This document shows positions 22,845-35,781 of a stretch of 64,000 bases of DNA, piece after piece. The translations under genes and the position numbers were made by a program. The notes beneath the pieces were generated by a model. It saw only the letters and a list, made by a program, of their open reading frames with translations, had not been told where the DNA came from and searched no databases. This DNA comes from Lutraria lutraria (lineage: Eukaryota; Mollusca; Bivalvia; Venerida; Mactridae), in NCBI GenBank assembly GCA_964023205.1, contig OZ026841.1, positions 26,057,561 to 26,121,560 of the forward strand, written 5' to 3'. Every line of letters starts with the position of its first letter. Position 1 is the first letter of the stretch.

Positions 22845-24201
22845 GATGTTTTTTTTACTCGTAATAGCGGAAAAATGAAGATTTTTCTTTTGACAGATTT
22901 GCATTGTTCGATGAGTTTTATTGAAAAATAAAGTCTATACGGGTATAAAATCATGGAATCAAGTAGCATTTCAGGTATAAAACCATTCTAAAGCATTCAT
23001 ATCCTTCTTGTTTTTAGTCTTAATAATCCTCAGTAAACATAATTGAGTACTATATTGTATTAGATGGTATGTTGTGAACAGCTTAACAAGGCATTAAACG
23101 CCTTTTGCAGACATAGACTGAACATAAAATTTGGTAGAGATGACGTTTGCCAAGTTCTTGTTTAAACAATCATAACTTTTCAATGGAAATTTTAAGGCCC
23201 ACTTAGAAGTAAGAATATTTTTAAAATATTGTCCTGGGTGACATTCTCCAATTATAATCGAAATTTGATCAAATTGGTCTGAATTTGGCGAGAATCTATC
23301 ATGTTTTATAAATATCGATTATTGCTTCACCCATTTCTACAGAGATTGAAGGATGTTTTAATATAAACATCGGCATTAACTTTAATTAATACCAATTAAC
23401 TGATTAGTTTAGTTTTTCGTTTTTTCCTAAGTTGCACACCTTTACTGAGGCCAGAAGAACAGGAGAGTGGATACTCACTATATAACTTAAAGCTGACTTC
23501 AGTGGGATTAAACTATTATAAATTATGTTTCTAATGAATTATAATGAACATTGATTAATAAATAAACCATTCAATACTTAATTTCTTTGTGTAGATCAAT
23601 AATTGTAAGTATGTCAGAACAGATTTAATTCATTTATGAGGGGTCCTCCATGAATCAGGCTATATGAGGTGTATAATTTGACCTGGTGTAATTTAATTGC
23701 CTAACCATATATACAATCAAAAGATCCCTTCTGTACTGCGTAATTTACTTCTAGAATGGAAAAGTGATTTACGAAAATGTTGAATCACCATGTTGTTCCA
23801 GATTTGAAATCTGTGAGTTTGCACATTTTTTAAATGAGATTTTGCATGCACTGGTAGTTAATGTAGTGTTAAATTACACTGCATTGTCAGTGATCATACT
23901 GCTGTTAAATGTGCATCAAGTAATTACTTTATATTGTATGCTCAGTAGGTTTATTACCTTATAACTACAATCGCACAAGTCATTCTCAATGTTTACAACT
24001 GCTACGTATTCTGTAACTAGGTTTGTAGAGCATGTATTGTGAGGTAAGTCTATTGTAACTGTGCTGCTGCGATCTAATCTGAGTAATGAACGTTTTTTGT
24101 GCATTAAGATTAACCAGGTTTAGTAATGACTTGCATTTTCATGATTTTACATGGTTATCTTGATTAATGCATGAAAATTCACTGCGCAGTTTGGATAATT
24201 T
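22845..24201. other. Non-coding stretch
   Basis: Frames at 22763-22969 (minus), 23764-23964 and 23916-24104 are short and overlap. No repeat recognised. Confidence 0.5.
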
Positions 24202-24517
24202 TACCCCAGCAAACAAAGTTTGAGAGGGGGTATATTGGAGTCACTGTTGGTCGGCTGTTGGTCAGACGAGGGGTCCGCATACTATATCACAAGTTTGTGG
24301 ACCAAACTACCGGGTACTTCCACATTCCTTACGCGATTGCAATAATAATATGTCATCACCATGAAGTGTAGATGTGCATGACATAATTTCCATACCCAGT
24401 GATCCACACATTCCAGAGTTATGTGCCCTTGAACTTAGCCATATAGTGTACAATAGCATTCTTTAGTGTTAAAGCGGTGGTGGGGTATTAGTCACTTCTA
24501 TTATAAAGCTCTAGTTT
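24202..24517 (+). mobile_element. Family 5 copy
   Basis: CCCCAGCAAACAAAGTTTGA, GGTATATTGGAGTCACTG, CACAAGTTTGTGGACCAAAC, CATACCCAGTGATCCACACA, GAGTTATGTGCCCTTGAAC and the end AAAGCTCTAGTTT align in order with 20651. It lacks the tandem GTCCGTCC block. Confidence 0.85.
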
Positions 24518-25340
24518 CGTTTATAAAAGAAACTTGGCTGTTGTCAACAATGGCAATTCTTACTCCAGTCAATCTTATCCTATCATATTCTGTGTTATAT
24601 TTATCACAACACATTAAATAATGCATTAAGCGCACCTAAACATAATTTAAAATTTTATGTGTATAAGATGAAGGTGATAATTTCAGACTTTTATTTAGCC
24701 AATCACATTGTCTCCCTCCTTTGTCTGTCCTTTTTCCTGTCTTCCTGTTGACAATAAAATTGTTACAATTAAAAGACCACTTATCACTTCAGTAGTTTGG
24801 GTGAAAATGTAGGCAATTTTCGGTACTGGGGCTAATTTTGTGGGCATCAAAGCCTAATAAAACTGTTTATTACTGTACCAATTTATATTGATTACAATCA
24901 TGCCACTATAGTCGACACTATGACATTAGGTTATATTTAATAAGTCAACATGTACTTACGATCTGATGCTCGGATGGTCAAGGACCGACTATAAAATCTG
25001 TTTGTTTGGTGTATTCTGATTGCGACACCTTCAAACAAAGCTACAGACTGATGGTTTATGGGTAAAATTGAAATCCTTTGTTTAAAGACACAAAGTAATG
25101 AAGAACTTGTTATTTCTATATATACTATCTTTAATCATTTGATAGTTCTACATACTTCCTATCAACTGATGAAAGTTGTGACTTTCAAGGTGTCCTCCAG
25201 AGTCCAGAGGAAGTTTAATTCCCATCAGGACCAAATTTCACATTTAAGGAAACTGTCTAGGTAGTTTATTGAAACTTGGTGATATGTATGCTTTAAGAGT
25301 TCCTCTACCTGGAAAAATAGCCACTTCACTCTTGGTGCTA
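24518..25340. other. Non-coding stretch
   Basis: On the minus strand a good donor (GATC/GTAAGT, near 24958) follows a CpG-containing block (24960-25045), but the acceptor side is weak, so no exon is called. The plus frame 25058-25264 is unsupported. Confidence 0.45.
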
Positions 25341-25560
25341 AATTAAATTCCTGTAAAAATTTTGGACTTTTGGATATTGTTAAATGGACAATATCCAGGT
25401 TTAGACCCCAGGGTTTATTAAACCAGGAGTTTATAATTATGTATATATATATATACCGTTCATTCTGTTATATTCCTGGTTTAAACCCCAGGGTCTAAAC
25501 CAGGATATTGCCCATTTAACAATATCCAAAAGTCCAAAATTTTTACAGGAATTTAATTCA
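25341..25560. mobile_element. 220-bp foldback element
   Basis: Arms 25341-25430 and 25473-25560 are near-perfect inverted copies, both starting AATTAAATTCCTGTAAAAAT and holding TTGGACTTTTGGATATTG and GGTTTAGACCC. The centre is a 42-bp AT segment with (TA)7. Each arm also contains a smaller imperfect palindrome (GGTTTAGACCCC…AAACC). Ends in AATT/TTAA suggest an AT-rich target. Single copy in the window. Confidence 0.92.
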
Positions 25561-26154
25561 ATGATTTAAAAAAATATTATTGTCAATACCTAACACTACT
25601 CTTACCCAGACTTTTACAGAAATTGTTTGTTCAAAGATTATGTTGAACGTAAATATAAGTAACAAGAGTGCACTTGACTGTAGATTGTCAAATATTGACA
25701 TAGAAGTACGATTCCACTTACTTAAGTATATTTAAGTAATCTTATCTTTATGATGAGGACACTTGAAAACAATAGCAACATTGATATTATATAAACTATA
25801 AGGTAAACCTTGGAGTGTTTACTTATATATCACACCTACTTCTAATAGACAGGAATACATACAGATAGGAGTGTGTGACAATTGAGATTGACACAGATAG
25901 CAGTTATATATAAGACTTACATTAATAAAAGACTGTCTCGAGAGTGCTCACTATAGATATCAAAAGTTAAGGGTGACCCAAAACCGATACAAATTTCAAG
26001 AGTTATTTTAATAAAATAGTAAAATTTAGCTTTCGGTATAAATTCTCTAACTTCGCTACTTTCAACAGTCAAATGCCATTTAGAGTCAATTTAGAGCCCT
26101 GCTGTTTATACATTGACATCATCAAAATGATGAGAGTGGATCATAGTACTTGTA

Positions 26155-26212
26155 ATGATGCTGATGCTGCTGCTGATGATGATGTTGTTGTTGTTGATGA
26201 TGATGATGATTA
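26155..26212. repeat. Trinucleotide microsatellite (GAT/GCT/GTT)
   Basis: A 58-base run of GATGCTGATGCTGCTGCTGA, then GTT repeats and GAT repeats. It has no host coding frame. Confidence 0.95.
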
Positions 26213-26388
26213 TCATAGAATTGAATGACTTAGTCCTGTCACGCTTCATATCAAAATTTTTGAGATGAATAGAACATCACATGGGCTTTTTGCATCAATT
26301 TCTCCTCCTGTTTTTCTCATCAATATTTGTATTCATTCTTGATTATTCCATATCAGCTGCTGCTGTGATTGTTTGAAGATTTTGGCAA

Positions 26389-26467
26389 TTTTTTTTTTTT
26401 TTTTGTTACATAGTCAGTAAAAATAGGGTAGGTAGGTTAGGAAGTTTGGGAGGGGGGGGGGGGGGGG
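26389..26467. repeat. Poly-T(16) and poly-G(16) runs
   Basis: Sixteen T at 26389-26404 and sixteen G at 26452-26467, 47 bases apart. The G run is a likely place for sequencing or assembly length error. Confidence 0.9.
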
Positions 26468-27384
26468 TAGTGTTCTTGAAGCACAATGAAGGTAAATAAA
26501 GTGAGAAGAAACTGGGGACTTAATGAAGTCTCAGGTATATATGTCTCATTTGAATTAATCCATGATAATTTAACACAGTTATCCTATGTATAAAACAAGA
26601 TATGATATCTAAAGATTTAAGATGAGTAGGATTGGTTGAAACTGGTGAGAAATTCAAAATTTGTCTTACGTTAATACGACTGCCCTGAAGAAAGACTCCA
26701 GCAAGTATAAAAAAAACACCTGTTCTCAAAATAAAGGTTCTTTTTATCATATCTCACCACAAAGACAAGTTTAATCTGAGAGATTATTGATTTCAAAGAA
26801 TCAATTTAAATATTACCTTAAGATGTCTTGTTGATGACATTATCTCAGTTATTTGATAAAATGAATGTTTGATGTATAAAAGTGAAAATTGAATATATCA
26901 GTAAAATTCAAAATATTAAAATCACACAATTAATGGCAACATTGAAATCATTTTTGACATGAAGACAGTTAAAAATGTGTAGATAGACGAGGAAATGAAA
27001 CGATTTACTATGATTTAATACACCAATTAAGTTCTAAATTACTCTCTGAAAATTTAAATCTGAAAGAAACATCACAAGTTGGCTAACAGCTTTGGGGATA
27101 TATATCAAATAAATGAGGCGTGAAAAACCTACATTTAAAATCCTTTAATAATGGTCTTTATACCTGATTAGACCTACAAAGATATGTGTGAGTACACATA
27201 TAAACATCATTTTGTGTACAATTTCTTAAATTATGTGGGCGAGTTAATAATCTCAAGAAATGTCACAGTCAGTAGTAACGGAAGTAATGTAGAGATGGTA
27301 AAATTGTAATTTTCGTGTTTTAAATAAAATTTAGTACAATTAGACCTTCACAGGCAGATTTTCAAGGATATTTCAGTTATATAA

Positions 27385-27550
27385 TTATGGTAGCAGATTC
27401 ACCTAATCAGTTTTCCTTGACTGTATGAAATTTGACATTTTTGTAAAATTTTCTATAAGTGAATGACCTGCTGTATCCATGATTCAAACCTGGACCATCA
27501 GGTTACATGTCCAGTGCATGAGCCATTGGACCACTAATACAGCAGCCAGA
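27385..27550 (-). mobile_element. SINE-C copy
   Basis: Minus strand. Head: GTGGTCCAATGGCTCATGCA (A box), then CTGGACATGTAACC (anticodon-arm region) and GTCCAGGTTTGAATCATGG (B box), a class-I tRNA layout. The 3' side carries the core (inverse of GATTCACCTAATCAG) and CCTTGACTGTATG. Non-coding, LINE-dependent by class. Confidence 0.8.
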
Positions 27551-28803
27551 TCTGTTACTACTGTCTGTGGAAATTGTAACAGTATGACATTATGTGATAA
27601 AACAAGTCTTTGTCCTGTACCCCAGTGATGCACAATCAGCCGTTCTTTTATATTACTAACAGTATTATTAACATGGAGAATTATACAAGAATCTTTAATA
27701 ATACTTCAAAGCAATTAAAGGAAATTATCACTTCAAAATATTTTTTATGATAACTCCAATGACTGTTTAAATTTAAACTTTTACTTTTGAAACTTATTTT
27801 CCAATATTTTATTAAGCAATTCAATCATATTTTTCTGTGTATGTAGAGATCCATAACTGTCAATATTGTGCGTTTCACTACACTCATAAAATAGTACTTT
27901 TTCACAATGCTTATTAATTATGGTATGATATAGAGGGCCCACATGTTCACCTTAAAAATCTGTATGACATTAATAACTATTATATTGCTTGGAAAAGTGC
28001 TGAATTGTCTTAAACATTTTAGATCACCCCTCGTTTTCTGGTGTTTGAAGAAGTTAACAGGTATACACCTATTTAGCAGCTCAAGTCCAGACATTATTTA
28101 CCCAGGATGCTTTGCAAAGCTTACTTTTTGGAAGCTGATACAATTGATTTGATTACTGTATGCCTAATTTAGTTTATATATCCTGATACAAAAAAGTGAA
28201 ATCATATGTAAAAGTTGGAACCCAGCTAGACTAAACATCTGAGGATAATAATTTACCTTTTGTATAACTCTTGCCAATATCCTGTTTGTTTCTAAGATAC
28301 TTTTTGTTGCCAGGACATGAGGCAACTGAATGATTAGTATCATGTTGTAGTTATATAATATTGTATGTGTAATATAGATTCATCTTTTTTATATATTTTT
28401 TCTGGGTTTTAACGTTGTACTAACAGCCAGAATCATTTAATGACTTTCATGCTGTATAAAAGGAGAACGACCCTCCAGGTGACACCTTGCTGGTAGAAAC
28501 ACTGATCAGCCATAAGTGCTTGTAAAATTTGGGTGTTACCTGATGAAGGGCCAGTTATTACTTGTCAAAGACCATGATAAGCACTTACAATGGAGGCCTC
28601 TTAGGTCATAAATTTTATTAAGAAATGTATCAAAATTTTCTGGGAATGATTGGTCAAAGTTGTACAGAACAAAATACAAAAAGATCTTCTATTGTTCATT
28701 GTTGTTAAAAGAAATTACACTACACAAACACACTAACTTGTGTTTTGTAACTAAACTTCTTTATATTACTAAGATGAAAGAGGAAAAATAAATATGTTTT
28801 CAG
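27551..28803. other. Non-coding stretch
   Basis: ATAAGTGCTTGTAA (about 28512) and GATAAGCACTTACAA (about 28576) form a weak inverted pair. The plus frame 27943-28152 is unsupported. No repeat assigned. Confidence 0.45.
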
Positions 28804-28914
28804 GTTAAATTTATAGGAGCTATTTCGTCATGTACCTGTGTCTCCCTCATCTGATACTCTGGTACATTACTTAAGCAGAAAGTTGTCAGTCGCTTATAGA
28901 ATGCGGAGGGACAG
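28804..28914 (+). other. Putative 111-bp non-coding exon
   Basis: A consensus donor (GGGACAG/GTAAGT) ends the block, and TATGTTTTCAG precedes it, although the pyrimidine tract is short. All three frames are closed by stops within the block, so it would be UTR or lncRNA. Composition is mildly richer in G+C. Confidence 0.25.
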
Positions 28915-29286
28915 GTAAGTGCTGTTCAGTAACTCATATGCTCTTAGACAGTTTGGTAACCTTAGTGCCAAACAAATTAAAATGGAAATGATAATGGCAT
29001 TGTACCTTTTTCAAAATATGTCTGTATCCCTCTTTCATGAGAATGTAACCAAAGCATTACTGACAGTACAGTTCATTTTAGTAAGATGTCAAACAAATAT
29101 ATCTACCTAGAAAATATTAGATTACTATAAATTAGCAATTTAAATGAACCATGACCATTGTAACAGTATTCAAATTTTTAGAATTTTTTAAGATACTGAT
29201 TATCAATGACAACAAATTACACCTGTGTAATATTAATTCAGAAATACTGTTCAGAATTAAAAAGTTTTGGCAAGCAGTGATGTAAC

Positions 29287-29499
29287 ATGGCGGAACTTGC
29301 GAAGGAATTACACTGGGAGGTACTGCATGTTGTTACGGGAATAGATTCAATCGGGAGTGCTACCAATCAACCAAAAATAATTAATCAGGGTTTGGCTTTG
29401 AAATATGATGCTGTTTTTGGCATGCAAACCATTGACATGCATAGTAAATCCATTATATGCCAGACCTTTTCTAAACCTTTCTTAATTAATTGTATATAG
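29287..29499 (+). CDS. Unrecognised 70-codon ORF with strong start context
   Basis: The start context AACATGGCGG is a good Kozak match, and the first codons (MAELAKELHWE) are G+C-richer than the surroundings. A GAG/GTACTG donor-like site falls after codon 11, so a first exon of 33 coding bases is an alternative to the full frame. Beyond residue 35 composition is ordinary AT-rich. No domain recognised. Similar CAT/ATGGCGG strings also occur inside animal transposons. Confidence 0.18.
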   Translation: MAELAKELHWEVLHVVTGIDSIGSATNQPKIINQGLALKYDAVFGMQTIDMHSKSIICQTFSKPFLINCI

Positions 29500-29914
29500 A
29501 TTCAACTGTTGTTCTTTATTGGTAATATTTTTTTTTATTTATTTGTATGCCTATGGTGATTGACTTCTCCCTCCATATGTACCAGTAGATTTGTCCTGAA
29601 GAGGTTTACTCAGCTTTACTGGTTTAGCCATTCCCTATCCGTTACCTCAAATTAACCTTGACGTTAAATAAGTGTACACAATTTTTGATGTGTTATTTCT
29701 CCTCTGAATCAATTATACCTTATTTCTAGCATCAATGGCGTTTTACCATTTCGTCCAGCACCAACACTGCTTACCTTTATGAATATCTGTAGTTGTCACA
29801 CATTTTTAGAGCCATTACGGGACTTGGTTATTTTATTATATGAAATATATAGGGCTATTATGTAATTTTGAAACTGCTTCTACATGTACTTCTACACATT
29901 AGCCTCTCTCAGAT

Positions 29915-31770
29915 TCAAAATCTATTGTCAAGTATGGCATTAGGGGACATGGGGGATATGCTTCTATGGAATGCGACATCTTTTGTTGTTTGTGAAGTTA
30001 GGACTTGTTGTGTATAAGAAAAGGTGAATGTTGCTCTATGCTTGTTGTTCCAATTCTGTAAAAGATTTTGCCACAATAATACCATAATTTTCCCAAACAT
30101 GTGGATTTGGTTTAGAGTTAGCATAATCGCTTTCAACAAGATGACAAAGGATGTATTACATGCTAATATTTGGTGATGGTTACTGTAACGTCGGTTGTTG
30201 CATACCAACCTTTTCAGACCGTATTTTTAACTGCACTCTTTTTATTAGGGAAAGTTCTTTATTGGTGACCTTTCATGTATGATTTATGCATAATACTGTT
30301 CTTGTTAATGTATTAACATTTATAATTCACATACCACTATTCACCATATGGATGATAAAATCATGTTGATCTGAACATACACTGACATATACCATGCTTT
30401 TCTTACCCATGTTTGACAGTTGCTCATGTTTCTGTACCAAGAATGTTGTAGATGTCACCAGGGCAACATGTTTGTGTGAATAGAACAGTGGTGTTCCCTT
30501 GAAGGTGTAGATCACTTGACAAGTGTTGTGTCCTTTGAGGCGAAAATGGTTAACTAGATGTAGCAGCTTACAGGAAGGAAACAAATGCCAGATGTAACAT
30601 AAATCAACCAAGTGGAACACAACAAAAAACTGATGCTGTTCTACAATGACCTTCTTGATTGTTATCAAACCCGTCCTGGAACATTTGACTGGCTTTCTGA
30701 CACTTTGACCTGACTGATTCAAAGAGAAATTTATTAATAATTTCTAATCAGTATGTGCTGTTCTACTCTAATGCAGTCTAAAAAAGCCTGTTTGATTTCT
30801 ATCCAGTCTTTCGGAACATGTTCCATTAATTAATCTTTAAAAGTTCTAAGGGAAAATTAATTCAATGTCAACTATTGTACCTGAATAATGTTACCTCCCT
30901 TAGTAACTTATAGCTTGTAATGAACTTTATTTCATTTTAATTAATTCTATTTCATTGATGATCAAATTGTTATCCCACCCCTTGTACTGGGAGACTTTTT
31001 TCTCTCAGTCTTGTTATCCTCAAAGGATTGCTACTTTTTAAATGTTTACCACAGTTTTCATGGTTAATCTGAGTTTCTGTGAAGTAAAGGGATGGACTAA
31101 GGATGTTGTCTCACAAATCACTGTCTGCTTTGATTCAAAGCATTTATAGGCATTTAACAAGATTTAGAGTCATTGTCGCTTTTCAGGGTTTTCTATTTGA
31201 AAAGCATAAAAGGTTGGCATATTGTTTTGTCTGTTTGTGTTTGGCTAATGAATATTTTTCTCAATTCAGCTCAATGCGTTTATTCTTTGTAGTTTTGTGA
31301 CATGCATCCCCAACTCTGGGTACCATAACACATAAATATTCTATGAAATAGCTCATGAACAGTGGGTACTCATTTTATGGATATTAGGGGCCTGAGAAAC
31401 CCTTGAAATGATAGCCAATAAAGTGAGAAATAAACTTGTTAATGGTGATAAATATTAAAAGATTCTCTATTGATTTGGTCACAAAAATTGATGACAAATG
31501 CAGAAAGTATTGTAATGAAGTCTGAAAACAAATGGTATTTTGAATGAGAGATTGTGGGTGTCTATGAAACATCTTGTGGGGGCCACAAATTATAAGTAGG
31601 TGCGTGTAGTTTATGCATACCAAGAGTTTTTGAAGCCATTTTTTGTGATGATCTTTGCCTCCTTTAGGTCCATCTCTGTTCCATGCTTCATATTGGAATG
31701 TTATTGATCGCTGGCATGGGAGCAAATTGATGAAGGGGCCCTGCTTGGAAAAAATGCCCACAATACTCAC
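29915..31770 (-). other. Cluster of unusually long minus-strand frames
   Basis: Three of the longest frames of the window lie in order on the minus strand: 31384-31770 (128 codons), 30327-30722 (131) and 29915-30208 (97). The sequence between has stops. Residue content is rich in His, Phe, Cys and Ser. I find no transposase, reverse-transcriptase, zinc-finger or other motif. This could be a decayed gene or transposon, or chance. Confidence 0.25.
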
Positions 31771-33854
31771 TGAAATTTACCTGTAATGTGTGTTGTAACA
31801 AGAGCACAAATGTGACAAAAGAATTGTTAATGAAAAATTATGTATAAATTCAACAATCTTGTCTCTTAGATATTGATTTATATACTGTCCATTGTCTGTC
31901 CGTCCATCTGTCTTAGCTGTGCCTTCGAAACTGATTTTTGAATATCACTGAATTCGTAGAAAGAATCTTCTTCATAATTATTCAGTGTCCTTTAGTGTAT
32001 GATACCGGGTAGATATATTAATTAAACTTTGATTATATAAGTCTTTCTTTTATACCTGTTTAATTAAGAATCAAAGGATTGATACCAAAATTAATATAGC
32101 TGCCCAGGGTGTATGGCTTGTCCTGTAGCTGCTGTGTGGCATTAGTTCACCATGTGACACAGTGGTTTATGGGTACGGTAGTTCAGTATTGAGATATGAT
32201 ATACTATCAAATATTGTTCGAGATAAAGACAGCACACAAAGGTATGAAACAAAATATAGTCCCTATTTGTTACTGGTGGCAATTTATTGACAAAATTGAG
32301 TAAAATAACTAGTGAAGAAGTGTTATAAATATCTCCTACCTTTGTCAAAATTTTTATCTTAAAATCTCAAGGACCTGTTTAGAAGGTGTATAAATTTGCT
32401 GAAAGTGAAGCTTTTCAGTAAAATTGGACAATTTTAAGTGTGCCTTATCAAACACTGCATAATATTTTGTGACAAATCTCTCACTTTGGCAAGTTGTCAT
32501 AGCGACCAAATTTTAGGGAATGCCTATGTAAATATGGAGATACTTGTGAATAGGTTTTGAAGTGTTTTGTTCGAAATTTCGTAAAATTTGAGATTTGAAA
32601 ATGACGATATTTATGATCACAGACAATTTATCTACACTATCAGTGAACTTGATTTGATTTTTGAAAAAAACATTTTTTTCGTCCCAAATTTTCAAAAGAT
32701 AATGAACAGTCTCTTTATTAAATTGTCATATACTGGAATAATTGTGAGACTTTAGTATCTATTATTATTACAGTCATATATAATCATTCTAGATAGTGTG
32801 GATTTCAAAAGATTGCAGTAATTATGTAAACACCTGTATCCTGCAATCATGGGAATCTTTAAAATGAGATTTTTAAATCTTATTATGTTCTTCATTGTAC
32901 ATTGTATCAGGCTTATCTGTTACAGATTAAAACTAACAATGTATATATTTATCATAAAAGTTTATATAGGCTTGCTTCACGATATTAATGACATTGGTGT
33001 AACATTACATGATGTACCTGTAGTGTCTTACTGAAACATTAACAAAAGTTCACTTGACCTTAAACCCTTGACATAAAAAGTTCCTGTTTTCCATTAATCT
33101 GACAAACCTTTTTTTCTGTCCACCTTAGACTTTATTTGATCCTGGTCAAATTTTCGATATTTTCATTTTCATAGTTTAAAACAAAGTATGTATCTGTACA
33201 GACCTTATAGTTTCTGTGAGTAGAAAACCAGGTATTCATGTTTTGGCCTTACATTGATTTTAAGATTTATTCCTTATTTCAATCAATTTTAATAATCATT
33301 GGCCAGAGCCTTATTCTGACTTGGGGGCAAAGACTTGAAGTTTTAATTCATTCATGAATTTGTGTTTGCAGACAATTCTTTAGTCTGATTGCTTGGCCTT
33401 ATTCTGTGCTCAAAGTCTTGAATTGACCAATGACCAATGGAAGAGCTATTTTATAGCCTGCCTTTATTTCATTGGTCGATAATTCATGAAAATATTTGAA
33501 AATTTGAGTACAATTTAGAACTTAAATAAATTGTACATATGTTATGAATTTAATGTACAATCTCAGTTTTCTCATGTTTCTTTACACTAACTGTTAAAAA
33601 TGTTATTTACGAATATATCATATTCTCTTATATTATTTGAATAAATCGTGAAAAGTTTCCAAAATCATTTGTCATTTTGTGTATATTCAATGCAGGTTGT
33701 CAAATTTTATGTTAAAATAAAGTATTTCAGTTAAATTGATGTTAAGATTACATTTTTCTTCTAGGGTTAGATTCAAATTTTCTCATGGAATGTAGAGCTG
33801 TCTTATATCATGTGTCCATCCCTGTACACTGTGAGTGATTGCCATTTAGCCTAG
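31771..33854. other. Non-coding stretch
   Basis: A GTCTGTCCGTCCATCTGTC run at about 31890 may be a relic of family 5 or 6. Otherwise AT-rich with short chance frames. Confidence 0.5.
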
Positions 33855-34127
33855 TTGTTTGTTTCTGGTTACATGTTCTTGAAAAATAGGGTAGGTATCG
33901 AGGGTTCAACGCAACAGTGTCGTAACTCATATTGAAATAAGAACAACTTACGACAGTGTTGCGCTGAGCCCTCGGTATGGCAGCACAATCTCTTTTTTTG
34001 CTCTTAAAAGTATGTTTGGAGAGGTGAAAAATGTGAGAAAGTTGATTTTCCGTTCCTTGTGCAAATGAAATGTCTCTAGGTCGCAGCGAAAAGTTAGGAT
34101 AGGTTACGGGTAACAAGAAACAAACAA
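33855..34127. mobile_element. MITE-4 copy with an internal hairpin insertion
   Basis: Ends TTGTTTGTTTCTGGTTACAT and GGTAACAAGAAACAAACAA are inverted. The interior has TTGAAAAATAGGGTAGGTA on the left and AAAAGTTAGGATAGGTTAC on the right, as at 55461. It exceeds that copy by about 115 bp, mainly from a hairpin block at 33898-33975. The 102-codon minus frame across it is incidental. Confidence 0.85.
33898..33975. repeat. 28-bp stem, 22-nt loop hairpin inside MITE-4
   Basis: Arm 33898-33925 and arm 33948-33975 pair at 24 of 28 positions by Watson-Crick plus two G·U wobbles. They are built on GAGGG…CAACGCAACAGTGTCGTAA and its inverse. The loop is CTCATATTGAAATAAGAACA + AC. Absent from the copy at 55461. 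Confidence 0.85.
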
Positions 34128-35715
34128 TTTTTTTAAGCCTTATAGCACTTTGAACATATCATGTTGTAAGCTTTCCTCTGATTTGTTGAAAATATGTTTA
34201 TTTAAAATAGTATTATAAAGTAGAGTTATTTATTTATGTATACAGCCTTGATTCTTATCAGCTTCTGTAGGATGTGGTTAGCTTTTGTGACGAAAATAAA
34301 AAATAAACTTTCTTCTATTTATCTGTTCTAAGAGTTAAAAATAAAAGTTTATGTTTTGTGCTCATTAATTGAATCTTCCAATAAAAGTTTTGTGGTAGAA
34401 CTATTCCATTTTTTTCCTTTTCCGTTCTGAGAGAGTGTCAGTCAGCATTTATTGTATATTGTAATAGAAGTGTTCATGCACTACCATTGAATGATGTGTT
34501 ATTATTATAATGACCATATTGCCTGCAGAAGTTGTCTCATTTTTACAGTTGTAAGAAATTTGAATATGAATGCAATCTCGTATAAAAGGGGCACATGCAT
34601 TTTGATGTCAATTTGTAAATGATACTTCAATTAAAGTGTCACTGACCGTGATTTGTCACACATATTCTGAGTACCTTGAGAAAATTTTAATGAGAAAATT
34701 TGTCAATTTTTTTTTCTTTTTTTACTGTTGAAATAAATTTGTTCCAAAGTATGCACGTTAAAATAATTACTTTGGCAAAGAATTACGTAATTGTGGTGTT
34801 TATAAATTATTATGCTAAATATGACTCTTTTAAACTTGTTGATTTTGAAACTTGAAAATATTTAATATGAAAATATTGTTTTTTTCTTGATCCATGTTTA
34901 GTACCTTTAAGTTGTGCTGAAGATTCTACTGCTGTATATAATATACAGCTGCTGGATAGACTATGTTAAGGTAATAGTCCTAGTTTGATAGCATCCGTGA
35001 CAGCTTCTATACAATATACCCTGTGGGATTAGTAGTCAGGGCTTGTAATAACAACTCATAGACTATATAATGGTTGAACCTCAGAAGCCCCTAATAAAAA
35101 CTCATATAGAAAAGGAAAAAGACATGATTATGGATTCTGCACCTTGGATTGACGTACAGTTGTCTGACATCGGTCAGGATGTAAAGTTACAATAAGCTTG
35201 AAATAGTATATATATTCTTATTTTTATTTGAATTAAAACCATCTATAAATAGTGTTTATATTTAATTTCTGCCAACTAGAAATTGTAGACAATATAAGAT
35301 TTTTGCTCTGACTTTATATATAGAAGACATAGCATGCTATTTACCATCATGATGTGGTCCTAATTAAATGAGAGACAGCCGAATAATACCTAATAGTACA
35401 TACTTAATTTTAGAATTTCCAGCTACAATCTTCCTGGGTTACCGTGGTAATTAGAAGCAGATCTGTAAGGAGGAGTTGATGGTAATAAATTGTTACCTTC
35501 CATCATACTGGAAATCCCTCTTTATTGGTGTTAATCATAGTTTATACTTTTGTTTCTACTTCACTTCATATTGGGTGGTTTTTGTTAATTTCAATTCTAT
35601 AATTATAAAACGCAGATGAGTGAATAATTGTTTATCAGTGTGTAGGTACGTATTGAATACATTACACCATGTTCTATATTTCTGTTGAATCTCAAATTTG
35701 GAATGGAGTAATCAT
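34128..35715. other. Non-coding stretch
   Basis: A TATA-like TATAAAAGGGGC at about 34582 stands alone. No frame above 60 codons and no repeat recognised. Confidence 0.5.
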
Positions 35716-35781
35716 GAAAAACCAGACTTGGGGAAAAACCGGACTTGGGAAAAACCGGACTGGGAAAAACTGGACTGGGAA
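35716..35781. repeat. Short tandem repeat, ~17-bp unit
   Basis: Four units of GAAAAACCGGACTTGG type, shortening from 18 to 16 bases. Confidence 0.9.

Larger units (their letters stand above)
25561..27384. other. Non-coding stretch with simple repeats
   Basis: Besides the simple repeats listed next, 26405-26441 (GTTACATAGTCAG, AAAATAGGGTAGGTAGG) looks like the left interior of MITE-4. The minus frame 26520-26750 has no domain. Confidence 0.5.

Noticed and set aside
26389..26467. Poly-T/poly-G pair as a retrotransposon tail or structural signal
   Set aside because: No adjacent element body or target duplication; homopolymer lengths may be sequencing artefacts.
33808..34116. 102-codon minus-strand ORF
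   Set aside because: It spans MITE-4 and its hairpin; the compact copy at 55461 has no equivalent frame.
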